This document shows, piece by piece, positions 18,434-26,815 of a stretch of DNA of 64,000 bases. A program made the translations under genes and the position numbers. Source of the stretch: Janibacter melonis (GTDB lineage Bacteria > Actinomycetota > Actinomycetes > Actinomycetales > Dermatophilaceae); NCBI RefSeq assembly GCF_020567375.1, contig NZ_JAJBZM010000002.1, forward strand, positions 1,117,989 to 1,181,988, in the 5' to 3' direction. Every line of letters begins with the position of its first letter. Positions within the stretch are counted from its first letter, which is position 1. Under the pieces are notes generated by a model, which saw only the letters and a list, made by a program, of their open reading frames with translations, searched no databases and had not been told where the DNA came from.

Positions 18434-18439
18434 TAGGTT
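18434..18439 (+). promoter_or_regulatory. Leaderless -10 (TAGGTT) for the HAD phosphatase gene
   Basis: TAGGTT is 6 nt before the GTG at 18446. This supports the GTG as start over the ATG at 18458. It is divergent from the rib operon promoter. Confidence 0.55.
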
Positions 18440-18445
18440 GCGGGC

Positions 18446-19243
18446 GTGGACGCGCACATGATCTGCCTCGACCTCGACGGCACGACGATCACGCACGAGG
18501 GGGTCCTGCGCCCCGCCGTCCGCGAGGCGGTGCAGGCGGTCCTCGACGCCGGTCACCACGTCGTCGTCGCCACCGGTCGCGGCATCGTCGCGACGACCCC
18601 GATCCTCGACGCGCTGGGCCTGACGAAGGGGTGGACGGTCTGCTCCAACGGCGCGGTGACGGTCCGTCTGGACCCCCGCGCCCCGCAGGGCTGGACGCTC
18701 GACGAGGACGACGTCGTCACCTTCGACCCCGCCCCGGTCCTCACCCGCCTGCGTCCCGTGCTGCCCGACGCGCTCGTCGCGGTCGAGGACCTCGGCGTCG
18801 GCTTCCGGCTCAGCGCGCCCTACCCGCCCGACGAGCTCGTCGGCGAGCAGACGGTCGTGCCGTGGGAAGAGCTCATCGCGCACCCGACGACCCGTGTCAC
18901 CCTGCGGATGCCGGAGGCGACGAGCGAGGAGTTCGCCGAGGCCGTCGACCGCGCCGGCCTGCACGGCGTCGCCTACTCGGTCGGCTTCTCCGCCTGGCTC
19001 GACATCAACCCCGAGGGAGTCTCGAAGGGGTCGGCGCTGGAGATCGTGCGCCGTCGCCTCCACGTCGAGCCCGGGCTGACGGTCGCCGTCGGCGACCAGC
19101 GCAACGACATCGAGATGCTGCGCTGGGCCGCGCGGGGCGTCGCGATGGGCAACGCACCGACCGAGGTGCAGGACGTGGCCGACGAGGTCACCTCCACCGT
19201 CGACGACGACGGGCTCGTCCCCGTCCTGAGGAGCCTGCTGTGA
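18446..19243 (+). CDS. HAD-superfamily (Cof-type) phosphatase
   Basis: 265 aa. HAD motif I is CLDLDGTT near the start, with the nucleophile Asp near residue 9. Motif II is VVATGR, motif III Lys is in EGVSKGSAL, and motif IV is VAVGDQRNDIEML. The inserted cap between motifs II and III is of the Cof/IIB kind, as in sugar-phosphate and nucleotide phosphatases. The GTG start is favoured by the adjacent -10 box. It overlaps the DUF1206 gene by 4 nt. Confidence 0.85.
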   Translation: MDAHMICLDLDGTTITHEGVLRPAVREAVQAVLDAGHHVVVATGRGIVATTPILDALGLTKGWTVCSNGAVTVRLDPRAPQGWTLDEDDVVTFDPAPVLTRLRPVLPDALVAVEDLGVGFRLSAPYPPDELVGEQTVVPWEELIAHPTTRVTLRMPEATSEEFAEAVDRAGLHGVAYSVGFSAWLDINPEGVSKGSALEIVRRRLHVEPGLTVAVGDQRNDIEMLRWAARGVAMGNAPTEVQDVADEVTSTVDDDGLVPVLRSLL

Positions 19244-20106
19244 GCACGTCCGAGCACCGCCCCCGCCGGACCTCGAGCCGAGCGGCCGACGCCGCCGACG
19301 AGGCCGTCGACGACGCGGTCGACGCCGTCGACGACGCGAGCTCGCACCCTGTCGTCATCGCCCTCGCCCGGGTCGGTCACGCGGTCAACGGCGTGCTCCA
19401 CCTCGTCATCGCCGGCATCGCGCTCCAGCTCGCCTGGGGCGCGGCCGGCGACGAGCAGGCCGACCAGTCCGGTGCGCTCGCGGCGCTCGCCGGCCAGCCC
19501 CTCGGCGCCCTGCTCCTGTGGGTCTTCGTCGTCGGCGGCACGGCGCTCGGCCTGTGGTACCTCGCCGAGGTCGTCGCGCCCTCGCCGGGCGACGGCGGCG
19601 CCTCGGAGCGGGCCAAGTCCGGCGCGAAGGGGGTTGTCTACCTCGCCATCGCGTGGTCGGCTTTCCGCTTCGCCACCGGGTCGGGCGAGTCCGGCTCGAG
19701 CGAGGACCAGACGCAGACCCTCACCCAGACGCTCATGCGCCAGCCCGCCGGTCAGTGGCTCGTCGCGGCCGTCGGCCTCGTCGTCGTCGCGGTCGGTGCG
19801 TACTACGTGCAGAAGGGCGTGCGCCAGCGCTTCATGAAGGACCTCACCCGTCACCCGGGGGTCTGGGCGGTGACCGCCGGGACCATCGGATATCCGGCGA
19901 AGGGGGCCGTCCTCGCCCTCGTCGGCATCTTCTTCGTCGTCGCCGCGTGGCAGCACGACCCCGACGAGGCGCAGGGCCTCGACGGGGCGCTCAAGGCGGT
20001 CAAGGGCGCCGAGTACGGCCCCTACCTGCTCACCGCGATGGCGCTGGGCATCATCGCCTTCGGCATCTACTGCATCGCCCGCGCGCGCTACGCCCGGTTG
20101 GACTGA
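19240..20106 (+). CDS. DUF1206 integral membrane protein
   Basis: 288 aa from a GTG overlapping the HAD stop. After an acidic Asp/Ala-rich N-terminus (about residues 15-33) come six hydrophobic segments arranged as three similar two-helix units, each beginning with an R-x-G-(H/Y)-x-x-x-G motif (LARVGHAVNGVLHL, ERAKSGAKGVVYLAI, TAGTIGYPAKGAVLAL). This threefold repeat is typical of the DUF1206 family, whose function is unknown. Confidence 0.8.
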   Translation: MSTSEHRPRRTSSRAADAADEAVDDAVDAVDDASSHPVVIALARVGHAVNGVLHLVIAGIALQLAWGAAGDEQADQSGALAALAGQPLGALLLWVFVVGGTALGLWYLAEVVAPSPGDGGASERAKSGAKGVVYLAIAWSAFRFATGSGESGSSEDQTQTLTQTLMRQPAGQWLVAAVGLVVVAVGAYYVQKGVRQRFMKDLTRHPGVWAVTAGTIGYPAKGAVLALVGIFFVVAAWQHDPDEAQGLDGALKAVKGAEYGPYLLTAMALGIIAFGIYCIARARYARLD

Positions 20107-20816
20107 GGCGGGGCGGTCGGCCCCGGACGGGGCCGCAGACCGATCGTCAGCGCGGCGGCGGTCGTCGCGCTCCCGACGAGCACCCCGGCGACGACGTCGG
20201 TCGGGTAGTGGACCCCGAGGTAGACGCGGTCGAGGCACGTGAGCACGACGAGGGTCGCCGCGGCCACGACGAGCACCGTGCGCGTCCACGTGCGGCGCGC
20301 GAGGGGCCACAGCAGGACGACGAGCAGGATCATCGCGATCGTGCTGCCCGTCGCGTGGCCGGAGGGATAGCTGTAGCCGTCGGCGACGGTGATCGCCTCC
20401 GGCGGCACCGGGCGCGGGCGCCCGACGATGTACTTGCACGTGATCGACAGCCCCCAGCCGACGAGCCCCACGGGCACGACCCACAGGGCGCGACGCCGGA
20501 CGAGACCGCGCCAGTGCAGCACCCCCGCGAGCAGCGCGAGGACGAGGAAGAGCACCCACGGCTCGGTGAGATGGGCCCACAGCAGCAGGGCGTCGACGAG
20601 CCCGGGCCGCTCCAGCGCGTACCCGGTCGTCGCGTCGATGACCGAGGCGTCGCTGCGGCGGACCGAGCTCGACGCGAGGACGACCTGACGTCCGACGAAG
20701 GCGGTGACGAGCATCGCCGCCGCCATGACGAGCAGCGCGAGGAGCAGCCGCCCGGGCTCGGGCCTCCTGGGCTCGAGGTGCTGCGACGTCGACGTGTCCT
20801 CCAGCTGGCCGGGCAT
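20088..20816 (-). CDS. PAP2-family phosphatase (membrane)
   Basis: 242 aa from the ATG at 20816; an ATG at 20834 is also possible. The three PAP2 signatures are intact: KYIVGRPRP, PSGHATGS with the catalytic His, and DRVYLGVHYPTDVVAG. Around six transmembrane helices. Such enzymes dephosphorylate phosphatidate, undecaprenyl pyrophosphate or related lipids outside the membrane. The 3' end overlaps the convergent DUF1206 gene by 19 nt. Confidence 0.87.
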   Translation of the reverse strand: MPGQLEDTSTSQHLEPRRPEPGRLLLALLVMAAAMLVTAFVGRQVVLASSSVRRSDASVIDATTGYALERPGLVDALLLWAHLTEPWVLFLVLALLAGVLHWRGLVRRRALWVVPVGLVGWGLSITCKYIVGRPRPVPPEAITVADGYSYPSGHATGSTIAMILLVVLLWPLARRTWTRTVLVVAAATLVVLTCLDRVYLGVHYPTDVVAGVLVGSATTAAALTIGLRPRPGPTAPPQSNRA

Positions 20817-20846
20817 CGGCCCAGTGTGCGGCATCCTGGGTGGGCC

Positions 20847-21647
20847 ATGGCTGATCTGCACATCACCTCCCCGTCCAACCCGCGCCTCAAGGAGCTCGTC
20901 GCGCTGCGCCGTCGGCGGGCTCGCGACGAGAGCGGCACGACCCTGCTCGAGGGCACCGAGGAGCTCCTCCTCGCGCTCGAGGCGGGGGTGACCCCCTTCG
21001 CCGTCTACCACTGCCCCGAGCTCATGCACGAGGCCGGACCGGGTGCCGTCGAGGCGGCCCGTGCCGCCGGCGCGGAGGTCGTCGAGCTCTCGCGGACCGC
21101 CTTCGACAAGGTCTCCTACCGCGAGGGGCCGGACGGCGTCCTCGCGAAGGTGCCCGCCCCCGGGCTGTCCTGGGACGACGTCGAGCTGGGGGAGTCCCCC
21201 TTCGTCCTGCTCGTCGAAGGGGTGGAGAAGCCGGGCAACCTCGGCGCGATGCTGCGCACGGCCGACGCCGCGGGTGTCGACCTCGTCGTCGCCGCCGACT
21301 GCGTCACCGACTGGGGCAACCCCAACGTCATCCGCGGGAGCAAGGGCACGGTCTTCTCGGTGCCGGTCGTCTCGACGACCCGCGCGCAGGCCTGGGCCCG
21401 TCTGACCGGGCACGGCGTGGCCGTCGTCGCGACGACGCCGGACACCGACGTCGTGCACACCGACGTCGACTACACCGGGGGCGTCGCGGTCGCCGTCGGC
21501 TCGGAGAAGTACGGGCTCACCGACGAGGCGCTGGCCGCCTCGACCCATCGCGTGCGCATCCCCATGGTCGGCCGGGCGAACTCGCTCAACGTCTCGACCT
21601 CCGCCGCGGTCGTCCTCTACGAGGCGGTGCGGCAGCGTACGCGGTGA
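20847..21647 (+). CDS. TrmH/SpoU-family RNA 2'-O-methyltransferase
   Basis: 266 aa. The N-terminal substrate-binding part has SPSNPRLKELVALRRRRAR and LLEGTEELLLALEAG. The SPOUT knot domain shows motif 1 GNLGAMLRTADAAGVD, motif 2 VAVGSEKYGL and motif 3 IPMVGRANSLNVSTSAAVVLYE, which builds the SAM-binding knot. The target could be rRNA or tRNA; the family includes 23S rRNA methylases and thiostrepton-resistance enzymes. Confidence 0.9.
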   Translation: MADLHITSPSNPRLKELVALRRRRARDESGTTLLEGTEELLLALEAGVTPFAVYHCPELMHEAGPGAVEAARAAGAEVVELSRTAFDKVSYREGPDGVLAKVPAPGLSWDDVELGESPFVLLVEGVEKPGNLGAMLRTADAAGVDLVVAADCVTDWGNPNVIRGSKGTVFSVPVVSTTRAQAWARLTGHGVAVVATTPDTDVVHTDVDYTGGVAVAVGSEKYGLTDEALAASTHRVRIPMVGRANSLNVSTSAAVVLYEAVRQRTR

Positions 21648-21717
21648 CCGGTCGGTACGCGACCGCTCGTCGGGGGTCGATTACGTCGTGAGACGCACCC
21701 CGTGCCACGATGCCCCT

Positions 21718-22353
21718 ATGCGCGTCGACCACGTCTCTTTCGCCGCAGAGCCTGCAGGGCTGCAGGCCACCGCCAAGCGCCTCGCGGAGGCCATCGGGGT
21801 GGAACCGCTCGACGGCGGCATCCATCCTCGCTTCGGCACGCGCAACATGATCCTGCCGCTGGCTCACGAGCGCTACATCGAGGTCGTCGAGGTCCTCGAC
21901 CACCCGAGCGCCGACAAGGCCCCCTTCGGCCAGGCCGTGCGCGCCCGCTCCGAGCAGGGCGGCGGCTGGATGGGCTGGGTCGTCGCGGTCGACGACCTCG
22001 GCGTCGTCGAGCAGCGCCTCGAGCGCGAGTCGGTCCCCGGGTCGCGCCGCATGCCCGACGGGCGCGAGTTCAGCTGGCGCCAGATCGGCGTCAAGGGCCT
22101 GATGTCGGACCCGCAGCTGCCCTTCTTCATCAAGTGGGACGAGGGCTCGGACCACCCGAGCGCCGACAACCACAGCGACGTCGTCATCGAGTCGCTCATG
22201 GTCGCGGGCGACCCCGAGCGGGTCCACGACTGGCTGGGCCTGCCCGCCACCGAGACCTCGTCGGTCATCACCTTCGAGTTCGTCGCCCCCCACGGCCAGC
22301 CGGGTCTGCTCTCGGTCACCCTGAGCACCCCCAAGGGCACCGTCACCATCTGA
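21718..22353 (+). CDS. VOC-superfamily (glyoxalase-like) protein
   Basis: 211 aa starting MRVDHVSFAAEP, a typical first VOC strand with a metal-ligand-like His. A second similar unit can be seen from about residue 157 (SDVVIESLMVAGDPERVHDW). It fits the Glyoxalase_3-like domain. No substrate is evident and no operon partner exists. The start follows a CACGAT hexamer by 6 nt, a possible weak leaderless promoter. Confidence 0.78.
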   Translation: MRVDHVSFAAEPAGLQATAKRLAEAIGVEPLDGGIHPRFGTRNMILPLAHERYIEVVEVLDHPSADKAPFGQAVRARSEQGGGWMGWVVAVDDLGVVEQRLERESVPGSRRMPDGREFSWRQIGVKGLMSDPQLPFFIKWDEGSDHPSADNHSDVVIESLMVAGDPERVHDWLGLPATETSSVITFEFVAPHGQPGLLSVTLSTPKGTVTI

Positions 22354-22388
22354 GGCATCACCCGCGACGACCTGCTGCCAGGTCGCAC

Positions 22389-22433
22389 GACGAAGGGGGA
22401 GGGACCGGGTCACCCGGTCCCTCCCCCTTCGTC
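22389..22433. terminator. Perfect 21-bp hairpin, bidirectional terminator
   Basis: GACGAAGGGGGAGGGACCGGG, a 3-nt loop (TCA) and the exact complement. It lies between the convergent VOC gene and copA. The arms carry the CGAAGGGG octamer in both orientations. Confidence 0.85.
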
Positions 22434-22449
22434 ATGCCCGGGGCGAGCC

Positions 22450-24666
22450 CTACGCCCGGCGCAGCCGCAGGCTGCTGAGGACGACGCACACCGAGCTGAA
22501 GGCCATCGCCGCACCCGCGATCATCGGGTTGAGCAGGCCCGCCATGGCGAGCGGGATCGCGAGCGTGTTGTAGCCGAAGGCCCACACGAGGTTCTGCTTG
22601 ATGACCTGCAGCGTGCGTGCCGACAGCGCCATCGCCTCGGGCACGGAGGCGAGGTCGTCACGCACGAGGACGATATCGGCGGACTCCATGGCGACGTCCG
22701 TGCCCGCGCCCATCGCCATGCCGAGGTCGGCCTGCACGAGGGCGGCGGCGTCGTTGACGCCGTCGCCGACCATCGCGACGACCCGGCCGGACTCCTGCAG
22801 CTCCGCGATGCGGGCGTGCTTCTCGTGCGGCTTGACGCCGGCGACGACGTGCTCGGGCTCGATGCCGACCTTCGCCGCGACCGCTCGCGCGTTGATCTCG
22901 GTGTCGCCGCTGAGCAGCCAGGCCTCGAGCCCGGCGGCCCGCAGGTCGCGCACCGCCTGGGCGGAGGTCTCGCGCACGTCGTCGGCGACGGTGAGCGCGC
23001 CGCGGGCGCGGCCGTCCCACCCGACGAAGACGGTGGTCCCCGGCCGGTCGAGGGTCGCGAGCTCGGCGGGCACCTCGTCGAAGAGCTCGGGCAGGCCGAC
23101 GGTCACCTCGGTGCCCCCGACGACGGCGCGGGCACCGGAGCCGGGCAGCGCGACGAAGTCGCGGGCGTCGGGGATCTTCAGCCCCTTCTCCTCGGCGCGC
23201 GCGACGACCGCCCTGGCGACCGGGTGCTCGCTGCCGCGCTCGACGGCGGCCGCGGCGACGAGAGCGGCGAAGGGGTGCAGCCCGGGCTCGGCGGCCAGAC
23301 CGGTGAGCCGGGTCCGGCCGGTCGTGATCGTGCCCGTCTTGTCCATGACGACCGTGTCGATGCTGCGGGTGTCCTCGAGGACCTGCGGGCCCTTGATGAG
23401 GATGCCCTTCTGCGCGCCGCGCGAGGTGCCGACGAGCAGGGCGGTCGGCGTGGCGAGGCCGAGCGCGCAGGGGCAGGCGATGATGAGCACGGTGATGGCG
23501 ACGCCGATCGCCGTCGTCGCGCTGCCGGACCCGATCCACCAGCCGACGAAGGTGAGCGCCGCGAGAGCGAGCACGACGGGCACGAAGACCGCGGAGACGC
23601 GGTCGGCGAGACGCTGGACGTCGGCCTTGCCGGTCTGGGCCTGCTCGACGAGCCGGGTGATCGCGGCGAGCGTCGTGTGCGCGCCGACCGCCGTCGCCTC
23701 GACGACGAGCCGGCCCGAGGTGTTGATCGTCCCCGCGTCGACCGTGCTGCCCGCCTCGACGTCGACGGGCACGGACTCGCCGGTGACGACGGAGGTGTCG
23801 ATGGCCGAGACGCCGTCGACGACGACGCCGTCGGTCGCGACCTTCTCGCCGGGTCGCACGACGAAGTGGTCGCCGACGCGCAGGTCGTCGACAGGGATGA
23901 CGACCTCGGTCGTCGCGCGGGTGGTCGCCGAGATGCGCTGGACGGCGACCTCCTTGGCCCCGAGGTCCATGAGAGCGGTGAGCGCGGAGCGGCCCTGCGC
24001 CTTGGCCCGCGACTCGAGCCACCGGCCGAGGAGGAGGAAGGCGGTGACCACCGCTGCCGTCTCGAAGTAGTAGTGCCCCTCCTCGCGGGGGTGGTGGCCG
24101 GGGCCGACGACGAGCGCGACGGTGGACCACACGAAGGCGGCGGTGACGCCGAGGCTGACGAGCGTGTCCATCGTCGAGGTGCGGTGCCGGGCGGCCGCGA
24201 CCGCCGCACGGTGGAAGGGCCAGGCGCACCACACGACGACGGGGGCGGTGAGGACGAGCTGCAGCCACGGGTTGGCGGCGAAGGTCCACGGGCCCATGGC
24301 GAGCAGCACGACGACGAGCGCGAGCGGCCCGGCGACGAGCAGGCGTCGGCGCAGGTCGTCCTCGCGCACGTGGGTGTGCTCCGGCGGCGCGAGCCGGGTG
24401 CCGGGGTCGAGGACGGTCGCGCCGTAGCCGCTCGCCTCGACGGCCCCGACGATCTCGTCGTGGGTGACGTGCCCCGGGTAGGTGACGTGCGCGCGCTCGG
24501 TCGCGAGGTTGACGCTCGCGCTCACGCCGTCGAGACGGCCCAGGCGCTTCTCGACGCGGGCGACGCACGACGCGCACGTCATGCCGGTGATGGCCAGGTC
24601 GACCTCGTGGACGTCTGCTGCGTCCGCCGTCGAGGGGTCGGCGTCGGTGGGGTGGGTGGTGCTCAT
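22450..24666 (-). CDS. copA: Copper-exporting P1B-type ATPase
   Basis: 738 aa. One N-terminal heavy-metal domain with GMTCASC (Cys31, Cys34). Membrane helices follow, then the actuator TGES (295-298), the metal-transporting CPC in the sixth helix (398-400), the phosphorylation site DKTGT (Asp442), SEHPVA in the nucleotide domain and GDGVNDA in the hinge. CPC plus the copZ/csoR neighbours indicate Cu(I) export. It overlaps copZ by 4 nt. Length is that of a complete enzyme. Confidence 0.95.
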   Translation of the reverse strand: MSTTHPTDADPSTADAADVHEVDLAITGMTCASCVARVEKRLGRLDGVSASVNLATERAHVTYPGHVTHDEIVGAVEASGYGATVLDPGTRLAPPEHTHVREDDLRRRLLVAGPLALVVVLLAMGPWTFAANPWLQLVLTAPVVVWCAWPFHRAAVAAARHRTSTMDTLVSLGVTAAFVWSTVALVVGPGHHPREEGHYYFETAAVVTAFLLLGRWLESRAKAQGRSALTALMDLGAKEVAVQRISATTRATTEVVIPVDDLRVGDHFVVRPGEKVATDGVVVDGVSAIDTSVVTGESVPVDVEAGSTVDAGTINTSGRLVVEATAVGAHTTLAAITRLVEQAQTGKADVQRLADRVSAVFVPVVLALAALTFVGWWIGSGSATTAIGVAITVLIIACPCALGLATPTALLVGTSRGAQKGILIKGPQVLEDTRSIDTVVMDKTGTITTGRTRLTGLAAEPGLHPFAALVAAAAVERGSEHPVARAVVARAEEKGLKIPDARDFVALPGSGARAVVGGTEVTVGLPELFDEVPAELATLDRPGTTVFVGWDGRARGALTVADDVRETSAQAVRDLRAAGLEAWLLSGDTEINARAVAAKVGIEPEHVVAGVKPHEKHARIAELQESGRVVAMVGDGVNDAAALVQADLGMAMGAGTDVAMESADIVLVRDDLASVPEAMALSARTLQVIKQNLVWAFGYNTLAIPLAMAGLLNPMIAGAAMAFSSVCVVLSSLRLRRA

Positions 24667-24884
24667 CGCGGGGCGACCGTGTACCCGGCCTCGTCGACCG
24701 CGGCGGCGATGTCCTGCGGGCTCACGGGCCCCTCGCTCGTGAGGGTGACCGGCGAGCTGCCGCCGGCGACGAGCTCGACGGCCACGGCCGAGACCCCGGA
24801 GATCTCGCCGAGCTCCTCGGACACGTGCCGGACGCAGTTCTCACAGGTCATGCCGTCGACGTAGATGGTGGTCTGCTCGCTCAT
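24663..24884 (-). CDS. copZ: Copper chaperone (heavy-metal-associated domain)
   Basis: 73 aa, one HMA domain with the metal loop GMTCENC (Cys14, Cys17) and the ferredoxin-like beta-alpha pattern. It carries Cu(I) in the cytoplasm to CopA. Its stop overlaps the copA start (ATGA) and csoR lies 44 nt upstream. Confidence 0.93.
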   Translation of the reverse strand: MSEQTTIYVDGMTCENCVRHVSEELGEISGVSAVAVELVAGGSSPVTLTSEGPVSPQDIAAAVDEAGYTVAPR

Positions 24885-24928
24885 GGTGGTGCTCCTTCGT
24901 CGATGGTGGGTGGTCTGGGGGAGGGGCG

Positions 24929-25210
24929 TCAGGAGCGCACGAGGCGCGCGATCGCCGCGCTGGCCTCGCGCACCTTCTCCTGGGCGGCCTCGTCGCTCTC
25001 GCGGGCGGCGTCGACGACGCAGTGCCCGACGTGGTCCTCGAGCAGGCCGAGGCTCACGGCCTGCAGCGCCTTCGTCGCGGCGCTCACCTGGGTGAGGATG
25101 TCGATGCAGTACTCGTCGTCGTCGACCATGCGGGCGATGCCGCGCACCTGCCCCTCGATCCGCTTGAGACGCTTGAGGTAGGCGTCCTTGTCGGCGGCGT
25201 ATCCGGCCAC
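24929..25210 (-). CDS. csoR: Copper-sensing repressor CsoR
   Basis: 93 aa from the GTG at 25210, preceded by AAGGGAGA. All-helical CsoR/RcnR protein with the Cu(I) ligands of CsoR in place: Cys35 (DEYCIDIL), His60 and Cys64 (HVGHC). The Arg/Lys-rich first helix (YLKRLKRIEGQVRGI) would contact DNA. It represses the csoR-copZ-copA operon until copper binds. Confidence 0.92.
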   Translation of the reverse strand: MAGYAADKDAYLKRLKRIEGQVRGIARMVDDDEYCIDILTQVSAATKALQAVSLGLLEDHVGHCVVDAARESDEAAQEKVREASAAIARLVRS

Positions 25211-25236
25211 GGCGGTCTCCCTTCGTCCCCTCGAAG

Positions 25237-25253
25237 ATACCCCCAAGGGGTAT
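25237..25253 (-). promoter_or_regulatory. CsoR operator
   Basis: ATACCCCCAAGGGGTAT is an imperfect palindrome matching the TACCCC...GGGGTA pattern known for CsoR sites, 26 nt upstream of the csoR start. It supports autoregulation of the copper operon. Confidence 0.85.
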
Positions 25254-25274
25254 GAAGGGACAAGCCCCAGGCGG

Positions 25275-26537
25275 TTACTGGATGAAGCGGAAGAGCGGGC
25301 TCGAGGGGCGGATGCGCTCGATGCGCACCGGCGAGGCCTCCATCCGGCGCAGGAGGGGGTCGAGGTCCTCCGGGGCACCGAGCTCGACGCCGACGAGGGC
25401 CGGCCCGGTCTCGCGGTTGCTGCGCTTGACGTACTCGAAGAGCGCGATGTCGTCGTCCGGCCCGAGGACCTCGTCGAGGAAGCGGCGCAGCGCCCCGGGC
25501 TCCTGCGGGAAGTCGACGAGGAAGTAGTGCTTGCGCCCCTGGTGCACGAGGGCCTTCTCGACGACCTCGGCGTAGCGGGAGACGTCGTTGTTGCCCCCGG
25601 AGACGACGGCGACGACCGTGCTGCCCGGCGTGACCCCGAGCTCGTCGAGGTCGATCGCGGCGAGGGCGGCGGTCGCCAGCGACCCCGCGGGCTCGGTGAC
25701 GATGCCCTCGGTCTGGTAGAGCGCGAGCATCTCGACGGCGACCGCGCCCTCGGCGATGGAGTGCACCGGCGCATCCGTGGCCGAGACGGCTGCGTAGGTG
25801 AGCGCGCCGACCTCGCGCACCGCGGCGCCGTCGACGAAGGGGTCGACGTCACCGATCGCGACCGGGCGGCCCGCCTCGAGGGCGGCCGACATCGACGCCG
25901 CCCCGGAGGGCTCGATGCCGACGACCCTCGTCGCGGGGTGGTGCGCGGCGAACCACGTCGCCATCCCGCCGAGCAGCCCGCCCCCGCCGACGGGGACGAG
26001 GACGACGTCGGGGGCCCTGCCGAGCTGCTCGACGACCTCGAGGGCGACCGTGCCCTGACCGGCCATCGTGTCGACGTGGTCGAAGGCGGGCACGACCGTC
26101 GCCCCGCTCTCGCGGGCATGACGAAGGGCGGAGGCCGCCGCGTCGTCGTAGACGTCGCCGCCGACGACGACCTCGACGTGCTCGCCACCGAGGGCGGCGA
26201 CGCGGTCGCGCTTCTGGCGGGGGGTGGTGCGGGGCAGGTAGATCCGGGCCTGCACCCCGAGGCGCGCGCAGGCGTACGCGACGCCCTGGGCGTGGTTGCC
26301 GGCGGAGGCCGCGACGACCCCCTTCGCCCGTTGCTCGGGGGAGAGGCGCGCGATGAGGGTGTAGGCCCCGCGGAGCTTGTAGCTGCGCACCGGCTGGAGG
26401 TCCTCGCGCTTGAGGAGCACGTGCGCACCGGTGGCGGTGCTGTGCCGGGCGGAGGGCTGGAGCGGGGTGGGGTCGAGGAGGTCGTGCAGCAGGCCCGCGG
26501 CCGCCTCGACGTCCTCCGCGCGGATCGGAGAGCTCAC
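25275..26537 (-). CDS. ilvA: Threonine ammonia-lyase, biosynthetic type
   Basis: 420 aa from a leaderless GTG at 26537. The PLP lysine is in VRSYKLRGAY. Other catalytic-domain motifs are ASAGNHAQGVAYA and the phosphate-binding PVGGGGLLGG, with VVSGGNNDV later. A single ACT-like C-terminal regulatory domain (HYFLVDFPQEPGALRRFL) gives the short form found in Corynebacterium, rather than the double-ACT enterobacterial one. It converts threonine to 2-oxobutanoate, the first step to isoleucine. It may equally serve threonine catabolism. Confidence 0.92.
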   Translation of the reverse strand: MSSPIRAEDVEAAAGLLHDLLDPTPLQPSARHSTATGAHVLLKREDLQPVRSYKLRGAYTLIARLSPEQRAKGVVAASAGNHAQGVAYACARLGVQARIYLPRTTPRQKRDRVAALGGEHVEVVVGGDVYDDAAASALRHARESGATVVPAFDHVDTMAGQGTVALEVVEQLGRAPDVVLVPVGGGGLLGGMATWFAAHHPATRVVGIEPSGAASMSAALEAGRPVAIGDVDPFVDGAAVREVGALTYAAVSATDAPVHSIAEGAVAVEMLALYQTEGIVTEPAGSLATAALAAIDLDELGVTPGSTVVAVVSGGNNDVSRYAEVVEKALVHQGRKHYFLVDFPQEPGALRRFLDEVLGPDDDIALFEYVKRSNRETGPALVGVELGAPEDLDPLLRRMEASPVRIERIRPSSPLFRFIQ

Positions 26538-26543
26538 GCTCGC

Positions 26544-26549
26544 AGGCTA
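26544..26549 (-). promoter_or_regulatory. Leaderless -10 (TAGCCT) for ilvA
   Basis: On the minus strand TAGCCT is 6 nt before the GTG at 26537. No Shine-Dalgarno sequence is present. Confidence 0.6.
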
Positions 26550-26594
26550 GACCTCGTCGCCGACGCCGTGCTGCGAGGTCCGCGCTGCGTCGCG

Positions 26595-26762
26595 TAGTGT
26601 CGGCAGCGAGTCAGACGCACACCAGTGCAGAGGGAATCCGGTGAGAGTCCGGAGCTGTCGCGCAGCGGTATGGGTGACTGACGGGGTGAGATCCACTGGG
26701 CCGGAAGGCCTGGGAAGGGACCCCGTCGGGACGACCCCGAGTCCGAAGACCTGCTGACTCGC
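26595..26762 (+). promoter_or_regulatory. Cobalamin riboswitch with its -10 box
   Basis: A TAGTGT -10 at 26595-26600 precedes the aptamer. P1 is a perfect 9-bp helix: GCGAGTCAG at 26606-26614 pairs with CTGACTCGC at 26754-26762. Between them lie GGGAATCCGGTGAGAGTCCGG, the GCGCAGCGGT block, CCACTGGGCCGGAAGGCCTGG and the B12 box GAGTCCGAAGACCTGCT, all hallmarks of the cobalamin class. It sits about 50 nt upstream of the ABC importer genes, which should be shut off when B12 is plentiful. Confidence 0.95.
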
Positions 26763-26815
26763 TGGACCCCGACAGGGCCTCGCGATCCGGGCCCCCGACG
26801 CACCTGGAGACCCCC